From Homarus americanus (taxonomy: Eukaryota; Arthropoda; Malacostraca; Decapoda; Nephropidae), in the NCBI RefSeq assembly GCF_018991925.1, contig NW_024726235.1:4197130-4261129 (forward strand): a stretch of 64,000 nucleotides of DNA, read 5' to 3'. Position 1 is the stretch's first letter. Every line of letters begins with the position of its first letter. The position numbers and the translations under genes are program-made. Under the pieces are notes generated by a model. The model searched no databases and was not told where the DNA came from. It saw only the letters and a program-made list of their open reading frames with translations. This document shows, in pieces, positions 39,231 through 51,900 of the stretch.

Positions 39231-39666
39231 AAGGCCTAGGGTCAGTTAGTAGGAAGGTAACTGATTGGCTGGCAGAGACACCCAAAGAGTCACTCCAGTT
39301 CTTTGGTATTTAATCTAACATATTTATACAGTATTCTGATATTTTAAGGAATAATAACTTTTCTGTATTGATCTCTGATAAATTCTGCACTTGGTGAAAC
39401 AAAAATGAGCCTGTGAAATGCTCACTAACACAAATGCAAAGACATCTTACAGTGGAGGATGTCACTGAAATTTTAAAATCTTTTTCTTGTTCTATTTATG
39501 ATATTTGTTACCAGTTCAGAAAGTATCAGAGATCAACACATTATCCCTTCAAATATCAGAAAATAAATATGATAGATTAAATACCTGCACTAAAGAACTG
39601 CAGTGACTCTTTGAGTGTCTGTCCGCTAACCAATCGGCAGCCTTGCTACAAACTAACCCTAGGCTT
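39231..39666. mobile_element. 436-bp foldback element with ~160-bp imperfect arms
   Basis: Left arm: ggcctagggtcagttagtag, gattggctggcagagacac, aaagagtcactccagttctt. The complement of the right arm gives the same landmarks in order, with about 15-20 percent mismatch judged by eye. No coding content. Confidence 0.78.
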
Positions 39667-40361
39667 TGGTTGCAAGGTATGCATCAACAGTCAATAGTTA
39701 ATGGTGAAGCTGGTGTGAGGTGGATTGGTGAGTACACTAGAACTGATTTACATACTGTAGTTGGTTGACGGTCGGGTCATTTTTCTGTGCAAGGATTATT
39801 AATACGACTGCTGTTTATTCAAAAGACATTTACTTAGCACCATTTATAAAGCTTGTGACAAAAGATTTTGGAATATGAAATTTACTTTGTACAATAAATT
39901 CCATAAAGTTTCATATTAGAAATAATCATAATTCATAAATTGCACCTCTGAGAAAATAATCAACAGAAATGAGCCAACCAGGTACTCCCTGAGCACAGCT
40001 GATCAGAACACAATAATCATGTTATATCTAATGTTACACTGGTTACCAATATAATACAAAATACATCTTTAAATTTCTCTACAAAACTATAATGAATTTT
40101 GTATAACATGAGAACCACATTAGAGCAAAATAACCAATCCTGTCTGAGCTTATACTGTACAGTACAGGACCTTATGTCACTGAGGGGTCACATGAAGGTC
40201 AAGTGTTTTATATAAGAGACACTGACAATATAAACACAGCAGTAATTAATTAAAAACAACTCTTCAGACAATCTCAAATTACTTATAAAATTAATAAAAC
40301 AGTGAATGATATAACACAATTTTCTCTGCATCTTGCTGTTGGAGTTTAATGATATATAGTT

Positions 40362-40694
40362 CAGTGAAACCTCCATATAATTCGTTAGATGGGGGTTTCA
40401 CATCTAACGGACCTTCGATATAACAGACTTTAATCTCTATAACGTTCATTAGATGAAGGTTTGACACCTAATCAGTGGCAGACTGACCCACCGGGATACC
40501 GGGAAATTTCTCGGTGGGCCCCAAAGTGATGGTTCCTTTGACTACGTTTTGGGATTAAGTGGACCCTTTTGAGTGGGCCCTTTTACAAGTTTTCCCGGTA
40601 GAAATTTTTGACCCAGTCCGCCTAATGGATCCTCGATATACAGGTACTAATGGACTTTCCTTTTCATATAGTCAGTAAAATAGAGGTTTCACTG
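40362..40694. mobile_element. Tigger-like element containing a second MITE
   Basis: The outer ends cagtgaaacctccatataat and the complement of tagaggtttcactg are flanked by TA on the right side. The interior at 40473-40622 is a separate element. Confidence 0.72.
40473..40622. repeat. Inner MITE (GTGGCAGACTGACCC ends)
   Basis: The left end agtggcagactgacccaccg and the right end gacccagtccgcc are inverted repeats. The string cctaat flanks it on both sides, at 40467-40472 and just inside 40620-40626, as a possible target duplication. Confidence 0.65.
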
Positions 40695-42705
40695 TAGTCA
40701 GAATTTTTTTAGAGACATTAGAATATAAATTTTTCAATTTGTATGAAGTAACAATCATCACAATTACCTACTAAAATATAAAATTAAGAACTAAATATTA
40801 TTTGTAAATTATTGGCTTTGATATTTGGAGTCAACAATAAACTAAACATGTTAAATGAACGTAGATGTCCCTGTCTGTAGGTTTACCAGTACAGTATTTG
40901 TGAATCAGATACTACAACTGGTTCTCATCCACAACACATTGTATAGCGATGATACACACACACCTTAGAGTTCCATTAAATCATCTTAAGTGACAAACAT
41001 TATGGAATAACTAAAAAAAAAAAAAATGCTCCATTACATCTATGGCTTCTGTTGGTGAATTGGTTCTTGGTCATAACACACACACACCAGTTAAAAACAA
41101 GTCTCATTGATTTATCATGTGTGGTTTAACAGCCATGAACCTAATGCAAATATGTTACTTATAGACAGACACATGAAGGAAGAAGTGTGTACAGTGTGGG
41201 GAAGGGCATAATAATGAGACTTAATAATTAATGTCACTGTTCACTGTAAATATAAGTGTCTTGTGCCCATAATATATGAGTTTGTACAGTGGCATCTTGT
41301 ATTAAGTAAGAAGATAGTTTATTGAGGAACACTTAAACTGGAGTGGTGGATACAGCTACAAGCTAACACTGTACCCGTATTTCCTGCACAAAACACAGTA
41401 ATTGCAATCTGGATTTTATTCTCACTTGGGCTTGACATAAGTAGGGTGTTGGTTAGCATGACCCCACTGAATATGGCAGGTACTAACACTAGACCTGGGG
41501 GGAATGGCCCTCACTTGACCTCTTAATTCATAACTGCTAAAACTATTCAGTATAGATATAAGTCAATCAATTAAGGTGTCTTCTTTACCAAATTATAAAG
41601 TAACTACAGTATATGTCATTACAGAACCACAAAATATTGTTCCTGAAACTTTATTTAAAAATCACAGATGATTAATGAAACAATTATCTGATGTTCATTG
41701 TTTGTTTCTTTGTGGAAGATAAGGTTCAAAGTGTATACTGTATAAAAAAACAAAGTGGATCAGACCTTAGGGGTTTGTCCGAATGTCCTTAAGCTGCTAC
41801 AAACACCAGAATCATTCATAGACATTGTATAAAACTAGTAAAACATATTAAAACAATACTTTAACTCTAAATCAAGAGAGATTGCACTAATGTAATGCAC
41901 ATAAAAACCTTAACATATTCCTGATCAATTTTTAAATACACATTTATTCTGTTCAGTGATAATATTCTCACTGTCAACACTCTTTAAGTCATGATCAATA
42001 GTTTTTGTACAGCAATGTCAACAATATGGATATACAGTATAGAAAAGGGTAGTACTGCTAACGTAGCACTCGAAAAGGGTTGCTAAAACCCTTATAATCT
42101 TTTATTAAATTGGTTAATAATTATGGTACAGTAATATCCCTGAAAATCTGGGTCTTTGTTCCCTGAACATTCCAATACTAGAAAAAAAAAAAAAACCTGT
42201 CCGTTCTGGGCATTCAAATGAATTTCCGAGTGATGGCATCATGTGCCAAGCGTATGGGTGGGCTTACTTACATGGAGAACTTAGGTAGTAGGCTCAGAGT
42301 GCTCGTGCACTGAGATTGGCTACTTACTACTGCATTGTCATGTGACTGCATGAGATGCCTATGATTGGCTGATGCATCTCACAGCTGATCTCAAACTCAA
42401 GCACCTGGATGCACTTTTAGTTCACTGTCTGCTGTCAATGTACAAGCTTGTTTGCTCACTTGCTGCTGTTTTTGTACACATTCTGCATTGTGTAGAAATG
42501 TACATTCTGTATCAGGATACAACTGGCCAAGATTACTGTTAAAGCGATGATAAGACATAAAAAGTCACTATTATACAGTTATGCATACTGTACAATATAT
42601 TCAGTAAATGAGAAAGTACCGGATGTACAGCACTATATATAGCAAGGTGAACAGTGTATGCCTACTGTAGGCTAGTGTGTGTACGTACAGTATATAGCAC
42701 ATGTA

Positions 42706-42775
42706 CAGTTGCCAGCAAAAGTTCTCCCACAGCCCTGTGTAGCAAGTTTGTGGGAGGACTTTTGCTGGCAACTAT
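42706..42775. repeat. 70-bp hairpin MITE
   Basis: cagttgccagcaaaagttct at the left pairs with aggacttttgctggcaact at the right around a short loop. It is a relative of the MITE in Beclin intron 1. Confidence 0.7.
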
Positions 42776-43137
42776 ACAATCCCTGTCCAACTGTAGTTAA
42801 GCACTGTGGCTAGTACTGTATTCAAGTTAGTAAAACCTGCCCAGTTGCTTATCCCTACCAATGGTGATCTTTGCCAGATGCATAGCTTAGACTCAGAAAC
42901 ATTTATCAATGCCCGGAAAAATTTCATTAATGGGTAATTTTTTTTCTCCAGGGATAAGGATTGGTGACAATACCAGGAAATCTCCCTAGCATAGAAACGT
43001 TCTGCACCAATTCTTCAGGCTATAGGGATGTTACAATTATATTGCATTCATGTAATACAGTACTTGTCCCTCATTATCTCTTGTTTTACTGGTTTCAATT
43101 TTACATAATGAATCATTTAATAATAAGCCCTGGTATA

Positions 43138-44092
43138 CAGGTATGCCTCGTTTAGTGATTTAAAATTTTTAACACCCTTTCTCAATTAACGATCGTCAAT
43201 TTTTGGTTTAGCAAACTTTGACTCACTGGGAAAAATTTGGGAGGGAAGTTGGAAAAACTTGAGATTGTGTGCTCCAAGTGAGCATCTCTACTCTCATTTA
43301 TTTACATTACCCACATGCCACCTACCCACCCATGCCATGTACTACTCGTGTTTATCACCTGTTGTTTCATCATTGTCTTCCATGCTTCGCTGTTATCATT
43401 GTGTGCATTATCAATCGCTGTGCATCGCTGTTATTGTTGTAACTTTTACGGGTTATTTAGTACTGTACGGAGTTTTCATCTGCCTTGTACTACAGTATTG
43501 TGATAATGTTGGGTGCCCATCACCAAGTTCTTTGAGCCATAGCAAGAGCCAACAATGCCAGTCATCACTCTTGCACTCAGCACCTTCCACCTCAGGCGTC
43601 ACCCACTTCAACCCTAAAGCTCTCACCCACCCAAGACAATACAGACTCTCCAGCCTCATTTTCTGACTCTAGGTAACTGGCCGGTCCTTTGTCCTCCAGC
43701 CTCGGAGGGGACACATGATGACTTTGCTTCTGACATGGACTTGGTGAGTGTTACTTTACTGTTGTATATTGTAGTTTATGAATATAGCAAATTCTACATA
43801 TTTTCCCTCATTTTGCCATTTGGCAATCATTTCACTCCAATTGGGACACAGGGCAGCAAATAGCTGGGTGATCCCCAGTTGCTGCTCTCCCCTCTCCTTC
43901 CACCTCCTCCTTGGCTGTGTGTGCTAATTACCGTGTACGTAAGAAATGTTTATTCCCTTTATGTTTTTGACCATACTGTATAATAATTTTTTTTTTGCAT
44001 ATTATTTTGGATATTATTTCTCCATATCCTTCGTTTTACTTAATGATAAGTTTTTTAGGAATGCATCTCATTCATTAAATGAGGGATACCTG
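43138..44092. mobile_element. Tigger/pogo-like element
   Basis: The left end caggtatgcctcgtttagtg and the inverted right end caggtatccctcatttaatg each have TA outside. A 135-residue open frame inside (43259-43666) shows no transposase motif, so the copy is taken as non-autonomous. Confidence 0.7.
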
Positions 44093-44352
44093 TACTGTAT
44101 CTTGATGATATCACCCAACAAAGGCTTTAAAAGAACAAAATTTTCTGAAAATATCAACAGTTGTATGCATTATAATGAGTTTATTAAAATATTTTGAATA
44201 TGAACATATCTGAGACAAGCTTCACAAAACCCCTATTGTTTATTTCTTACTATAAAGTTAATGTGATCAACAGGGAGACAAAGTTGTTGCAAATATTGTG
44301 AAAATTTACAAGAAGCCGATGATGAATGGTAAAGTAATATTTGTACTGTATA

Positions 44353-44725
44353 CAGTGGGGTATGCTATAACGAATCTAATTGGTTCTAGAACCTTGTTCG
44401 TTATAGCATTCGTTCGTTATAGGATTAATTCGTTCCAGGCCCCCAAATACAACCACTTAACACTGAAAAATATAATATAAAATTGTAAAAATTGCAAAAA
44501 AGTGCATAAATAAGCATCCAAACCCCTGAAATAAAGAACATCATTAATACTTGTAATAAAAAAACAATAAATTAGTAAAAAAAAAAAGAATTTTTTTTTT
44601 TTCTTTTTCTAAATAATGTTCGTTGTAGGAGTTTCGTTCGTTATAGCTATCTCAATTTTATAGGTAAAACCGTTCGTTATAGGAATATTCGTAGTAGGAT
44701 CCGTTCGTTATAGCATACCCCACTG
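44353..44725. mobile_element. 373-bp MITE with GTTCGTTATAG repeats
   Basis: The left end cagtggggtatgctataacg and its exact complement at the right end are flanked by TA on both sides. The motif cgttcgttatag repeats several times inside both arms. Confidence 0.8.
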
Positions 44726-45562
44726 TACAGAAGAACAAGGTGTTCCATTACTCCTTGAGGCTCACATCAAAGAAATTTTGATAACTAAGAAATCTGAATC
44801 AACTTAATAACAATTTATTAAAAATAAAATATTGGTCTATGTTACTGGCTTAAGGAAAATACATACAGGTATTTGATAGGACTGTACATATAACATATTT
44901 AAGTACATTATTGAATACAGGTACTATACTGTTAAACCGGGGAATGTAATGAAGTAACAGTTATATCACTATTAATAAGTAATGCTCTGGAATGATCATC
45001 AATGGGATGTTTTATTCATCAGGTGGACAGTTTTGGAGGAAAAGGTCTCAGATTAAAGTAACCTTCTCAGAAGTGGTCAACCATCCTGTACAGTACAGTA
45101 TAGAGAATTACAGATGTCATACAGAAAAAAGTTTCCTTCACAAAAATGGAAAGTACCGGTAGATCCGCAATCTTCTTTTCTGCACATCAATGAATGAGTG
45201 AAGGAGTGTGGTATAAGGCCAAATAATGGTGGTAACAAAAGAATCATATAAAGTTTCCAATATGAACATTTCACTCATTCAAAATCACAGCTTTCTTAAC
45301 ACATGAGTGCTAACCAAACAACAACAATCAAGACACTCAGGACAGAAAATCTGATTTTCCATACCTCCTCATACAGTACTATAAGGTAGTACGTACAGCA
45401 TTAGTCTAGTATGTAAGGCATAACATGACTTGAATGTTGTTAATTTGCTGGTTAATATTCAGAGTTCACACTGAAATATTTTTCATTAAAAAGTGTGGTA
45501 GGTGATTGTAGGAACTCTTGACAGCACACACATTTTGTAAGTTCCTAAATAAACTGGAACTA

Positions 45563-45947
45563 CTATATGTGTTCACCGTTCTTTCCATATTTATTTTCAA
45601 GAAAAACCTTAAATTTTAGAAATACTTGGTCTAAGTCTGGCTTCATTGTGTCTTTTAAATCATTTATAAATCCATCTACTTTCTCACCATCACTTACTTT
45701 TTCCTGCACGAACTGTGTCATGTTTTGAGTACCACCTTTACTTTTATACATTGTGTGACATACCTTTGCATCAGGTAAACTTGTTTCATCATCATCTACA
45801 TATACCTTAAAAAGATTTCCAATTTCAAGTCCCTGACACTTCAGCCAAAACTGGTACCTTCTTGCATCATTATTATCCATTCCATCAGCTTTTAAATCTA
45901 CTTCTACTATATCTTTATCTTCTGAGTAACTGCTACCTCGAAGAAAC
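45563..45947 (-). CDS. Unrecognised gene, terminal coding exon
   Basis: The acceptor on the minus strand is ttgcattgcag before 45947; stop at 45563-45565; 385 nt. It begins with the last base of an Arg codon and encodes FLRGSSYSEDKDIVEVDLKA, an acidic-then-basic 127-residue segment ending KYGKNGEHI. The open frame extends past the acceptor into the intron only by chance. Confidence 0.82.
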
Positions 45948-48900
45948 CTGCAATGCAAAGACAATAAACAAATTTTACAACAATTATCAATACCATGCCA
46001 TACGTCATGTTTGGTTTGTATTATACTATACTGTACTGCTATTTAAAGTTTGACAAGGTAATCATTCTCACCTGAAAAATGCCTCCTGTCCTCTTTTGTT
46101 CAATAGAGGGAACTCTGATGTTTTAAGCCAAGTTATCAATTCCTCCTTCTCTTCCTTACTATTTGTGAGAACACCTCGCTGCACCTGAAGAGGCATGAAA
46201 AAACATATGATAGTATGTGTGGAAACAGCACAAACACATCTAACCTGTACAAGAAACAAGGTACCAGTACAATGCTCTTGCAATGTTTTGGTATTTGTGT
46301 TGCAGTGAATATTGTCTTCAAAGGTTTTATATTCTCATGTTTCTAGCAAAGAATATTAATGACCTCTTTTCAGCCCAGTAAAGTCATTACTGGTGTTCAA
46401 GCATCTCAGTATCCATGTCTAGGTCAAAGGTCAAGGTCAAAATTAAAGATCGCACAGTACAAAACTTAATGTATTTAAGGATCTAAAAAAAAAATCCACA
46501 ATAAACCAACTGATCACTGAGGGGTTAATAAATTATTGTATTAAACACAAATTAGGGAGACCTGATTTGACCTCTGAAATACATAATTAAATTATCAATA
46601 GAAGCATTAAGTGCAAGAAAATAGTTAGAAGACAACTGAGAGATGATGACAGTAATTTTCTGGCTGAAGTGACAAAGTAATGATGTCTGAATAATGCCAA
46701 GAAGGGACAAGCAGCACGGTACAGTATGTTAAAAGAATAATGGTCACACTCCCTGGTCTATGTGTGAGGCATTTATAGCCAATCAGTCAGTGTTTTAGTG
46801 CCTACAATGATTCACAAGAACTTTAATGACAACTTGAGAAATTAAACTCAAAAGACGACACCAATATTAAAACAATTATCTTTGAAGTTCACCATCTTCC
46901 TCTTCAACTGTCAATACAAGGGACTGTAGGAGCCAGTCTCAGCCAAAAATGATTCTTTCAATACAAGTTTGTCTAATTAAAAATGTTCTGTCAATGATTC
47001 TTGAGCCACGTACTGTATTGTATCAACTGAATTCAACAGAAAGCAAACATGCAAGACTAATTCACCCACACATGAAGCCCACTACCCGGTAGACACAACT
47101 TAATGTAACGCCAATCACGAATACAGCTTTGTCTATGGTGGATGAGATAAATTATGATAAAATTACAAAATACTGTACATGATTTTGTGGGTCCGGTATT
47201 CAACTTTATAGTCAAGTTAAATAAATCACCATTTTTAAGAATACGGGGTACGTATTACAGTTAATTTTGTTGTTCTAAAATTTATGATTCAATACAGTCA
47301 CTCAAAGTGGAATTTGCTAGGTTCACCCTAAGCAAATTATTGAAGAAAAAATCGACTCTGTACTGGAAGGAAACACCACTCGGAAAAAAAACACCGAGAA
47401 ATTGACAAGATGGTAAATGTTAAGAAATCAGATTTTATCTTGTAAGGCGTTATCAGTCAGTTATCACTCGTAATCCATGACTCACCTTCCCTCACACATT
47501 TAGCACCCCCCTCTCTCGCACTCTCGCCTTCACCACACCCAAACACTGAGAGGTGCTGTGCTGTTTTTTCACCACATAGTTTATTACAGCACCTTGGCGA
47601 GGCTGGTTACTTATACCTGATCAATAGTTACCAGAACTATTTTCACCCATATAACTAATAATAATAAAACACTAATGTAGGCAGAGGACACAAAAATCTG
47701 TTATCTCACCAGTATTTTATCTTGTGAGGCGTTATCAATCAGTTTATCAGACTCGTTATCCATGACTGTCACCTTCCCTCACACACTCACACCCCCCTCT
47801 CGTCTCCACCACACCCAAACAATGACAGCTGCTGTGCTGTTTTTTTTTACCACATGGTATATTACAGCACCTTGGCGAGGCTGGTTTCTTATGCCTGATC
47901 AATAGTTACCAGAAATATTTGCATCAGATTAAGGATGAAACAATGGCAAGGTCTTTATGGAATTACTAAATTGCAACCGTTCAGCCCAGGGCGGATTGTC
48001 TGCAATACTTGATTTATTGTTAACAAATAAATATTTATTTCTAGTTAATTATCCCTTCTTCTAGAGCAAGTGTAAACAACAAAATTAATTATCAGTAATA
48101 AAATGTATTGCTTCAACCAATACCCATTTTAATAAGCAACTTTCCAGCTCCTCCCCTGGCGGCGGCTTAAGGAACCAGTATCGATTATCTGGATTCATGC
48201 CATATAGTACATGAATATGACTGTCATTGCTGATATTATCGACTGCCTGTATACAGTATACTGATCTATATGTATAAGTGTGTGCGCACGCGTGCGTATG
48301 TGACCATGGTACACTTATGAGCGTGTACACGCATGTGCAGACATGGACGACTGTGCATGTGTAGTTCGCTGTGTGGGTATGTATGATTATTAATCGGTAA
48401 TGTTTATTAGTATTAGCTGTGTATGTGATCCTTGTATGGGCATGAAAGAACGTGCGCGTGTGAGAATGGGTGAGGTGTAGATACACGTGCAGGTACAAGC
48501 TCTGACAATTACGTCCAAACTACGACAGCGGAAGAGAGGAACTCACTCTATGTCTGACGGCTGGAACAGCCCAGAGCGTACTCCCCCCTCCTACGTCACC
48601 TCCATCACCACCACTCCAACACCTCCAGCTCATCATCAACCCAGCTCCTCTATGCTCACCACCACCACTGCACAGCTCATCCTTCATCACACATCATCAC
48701 TAGGTTCTTCCACTTCTTATTTAAGGAATTTCCTGCCCTCTGCATTTCTACCACCATAAACCAAGTTATTGAACATCACATACTTCTTATATTCATTTTG
48801 AAGCAGGTTAGGTTTGGATACAGCTGATGACGTTGCTCACATATATTTAATTTACAGAATACGCCCCATGACTCGCCACCAATGCCACACATATCATAAA

Positions 48901-51900
48901 CTGTTTTTGTCTGTTCATTCAGTCCATCAATGACGACTTCGAAAAACTGAAACTTTCAGTCAGTGTCAAGATTAAACTCTGGTTATGTTTGTTCTCTTCC
49001 TTTCTCACATAACATTACAGACTGACCCGTTGTTTTCACTCTCAGCACTCAAAGAGTGCACGACTGTATCCACCAATAAGATTTGACTGTCACTACCCCC
49101 CAACACAGCGCTCTCGTCACTGCTCGGTAGTGGTTACAGCTTACAGCCAGGGTAAACTGGTCAATGTCACCGTAGGTGGTTATGATGGTACAGTAACAGA
49201 ATGCTTAAGGCGGCGATACAAGTTAAGGTTGTGACGGAATGTAAGGCAGAAAATGGAGGAGGCGGCTGACACCGGCAGCACGTCACAATGAGACACCACA
49301 TCGATGAATGCCGCCACCCAAAAGCCTCCCAACACGGACAACCTTCACCTTTACCAGTGTGTCGCCTACATTTTAAATGATTGCAATCCTCTAACTCACC
49401 ATATTAGTAATACATGATCTAAATCTATTGCTTGTTAAAAAATGAGCTATGCCGAGTTTATTTTAAACAGTGAACAAGTAAATAAAAACAACGAAAATAT
49501 ATATAGTACATTCACGAACAAATCCCACTGCCCTATACTGCTGTTTTCACACCATATACGATTAAAAAAAAGTAGGGCATGAAAGATGACAATTATGTGG
49601 TAAGAACTAGTGCGTTCGCGTTTTGTCTTAAACTATAAATTTATGATTCGGTCTTTACAAACTTTCAAAATAACGACGGAGGCTCTTATCAGGGTTTTAC
49701 TACCATAAATATTGGCTTGATTGTCTTGTTTTCAATGGCTTCACTTTCCTGGTTTTCTTGTTTATTGTCTACGCATATGTCTATGCCCCCATTCTTTTTT
49801 CTTCGTGCAATTGGTTCTTGTACCTATTCTATGCATAAAAGATGGGATTCATATAGTTGCATTCGAATTCCATATTATGGGTTTGGATACATCGAGTAGC
49901 ACTGTATTTAAAATAAATATATGTTCATATACTTAGTGTTCTTCCTCACGAAGGATTGAGAAAAATTCGAAGCGTTGGCGTGGTGCTCGGTACTGTATCA
50001 CAAACAATGTGTGCTTGTGGAGGATGGTGCCCGTCTCCAATAGTTGATAGTTCATCTGTCAACATGGTCTAGTTGGCAGGCCATGCGAGTGTTCAAAAAG
50101 TGTCAGAAAGGTGAGAGTGAAAGAGAAATAAGTGTTTCAGTGCAACATTGGATCCGTATTCTTACGTCAACAAAAGACGTAAAATTACTCAATGCCACTT
50201 CAAATAAAGAGCTTTCATTGGTATCTGATATCAAGGTAAGTTCTTTCTGCTTAATATGCCAAGAAGTTAGGTAAGGTTTGGTCAGGTTCTGTTCCGTTCT
50301 GTGCAGTGTATCGTTTTTATCATCCAAACGTGGAAAAATGAACGAAATCGTCAAATCGAACTGTTTGTGGTGTTCACCGTCTCCTCCAACGACACTATAA
50401 AAGGAAGATGTTTGAAAATGGTTGCTCAATAATTTATATATTTTACGAGAATAAAGAAATGCGAAAAATGAAACCAAATTATGGACAAATCAATTAGAGC
50501 TGGGTGAGTTGAACAAGGAGCAGTGGAGGAAATATGTACCAATAGTGTTATCCAGTAAACTTCCCGTTTTTGATAATGATATCCAGTCTTGTACAACAAA
50601 TTCCTTCAAAGAACACCAATATTCATATTAAGTTACAATAAACTGTAGAGTCGTTTCTGAAAGAAAAAATTCCAACCTATTTTTCTTCTATACCCAATAA
50701 CCTTCATCCCGGAAATCATCGAAATTATCTAGAAAAAATATATATTCTCGAATCAAAATATATTATAATTCGCCATAAAAGGAAAAATAGATCAATTCTT
50801 CTGGAAATATAACAGGCATCCAATAATTAATCCACTAACAGTTTACGTGCACCAACTGCCACGCTGGGAGCTCTTTTTAACCTTCAGTTGATATTATGGG
50901 CCAACGAGCACTACCTGTATTAAAGCTACATATATTTCTTTTAATTTCATTATAAAATTACTGTACTGTAAATAATTTTGAATCAGCTAAAAGTTATATA
51001 TGCCAAATGGTTTTAAATGTATCATTTCAATATGTTATTCTTAAACCTTTCATATTATTCATAACTCTTATTGGATCACCTGAAGAATCGTCACCCCGCC
51101 CGCAATTAATGTAAGCTAACCAAACCTGACCACAACTGAGGATTCGTCATAGCCCGCTCTGGGGTGACGATTCTTCAGGTGATCCCTCTTGTTATTTCAT
51201 AACTGTAATTCTAAACTTAAATATTAATATAATAATTAAATGCTACTTCCACTTCATATCTGACTTTCGAAAGAAGCATATATGGGATATTGATGATGAT
51301 TTCTCAAGATATCAATTATCAAAGTCGTCCTTAAATCTGAGGGTTGGCGACCACAGTCCTCCACTCTAAAACATTCTCCGGCTGTTTTTACAATCCTCTA
51401 AGGTTTTGTAACTCTGGGAACCCACTTTTTAATTTAATTTATCCACCCATCCCAGTCTCCTCCTTCCCTCAATTTTACCCATTAATATTTTTTGTTATTA
51501 TCTATTCATCCCCAATTATATTCATTTTTGCTTTTCTGTACATATCAGGTATTTCTTTTGGACGTATTTGCTAATCAAGATATATGAAAAAAAAAATCTG
51601 CTAATAGTAACTGATTTAACAAGCTTTTCATCTTGAATTATATTTCCTTTTCAATCTACACTTATTTATCCATTTCTTTTTCAATCTACGTTCTTTGAGT
51701 GGAGAGGAAACAAGTAAACTATGATAAAGAAGTTGATAACAGTTAACTTTACCAATTAAGTACAACATACAAATGCCATGATGGGTTGCCACTATGGAGG
51801 GGTTTTAAAATCTGGAGATTTTGCTTCTGAAGCTTTCATCTTTTTTCTTCACATACCGGTACTAAGGATACTACAGTACAGTATATGCTTCCCCATTTTT

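Larger units (their letters stand above)
34485..45562. other. Intergenic region between Beclin and the minus-strand gene
   Basis: 11 kb with no supported exon on either strand. Contents are short elements listed separately (36030, 37137, 37335, 38209, 39231, 40362, 42706, 43138, 44353). The gaps between them are AT-rich sequence with scattered TACAGTA-type repeats and nothing else recognised. A TTTATT at 45011-45016 (AATAAA on the minus strand) is a possible end of the minus-strand transcript. Confidence 0.55.

Noticed and set aside
43259..43666. 135-codon open frame
   Set aside because: It lies inside a Tigger-like element and shows no transposase motif or splice context.
48484..48760. 90-codon plus-strand frame, Ser/Thr/Pro/His rich
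   Set aside because: Low complexity, no conserved motif, no exon signals.
50103..50477. 124-codon minus-strand frame
   Set aside because: No family resemblance, AT-biased composition and no splice sites in phase with the minus-strand gene.
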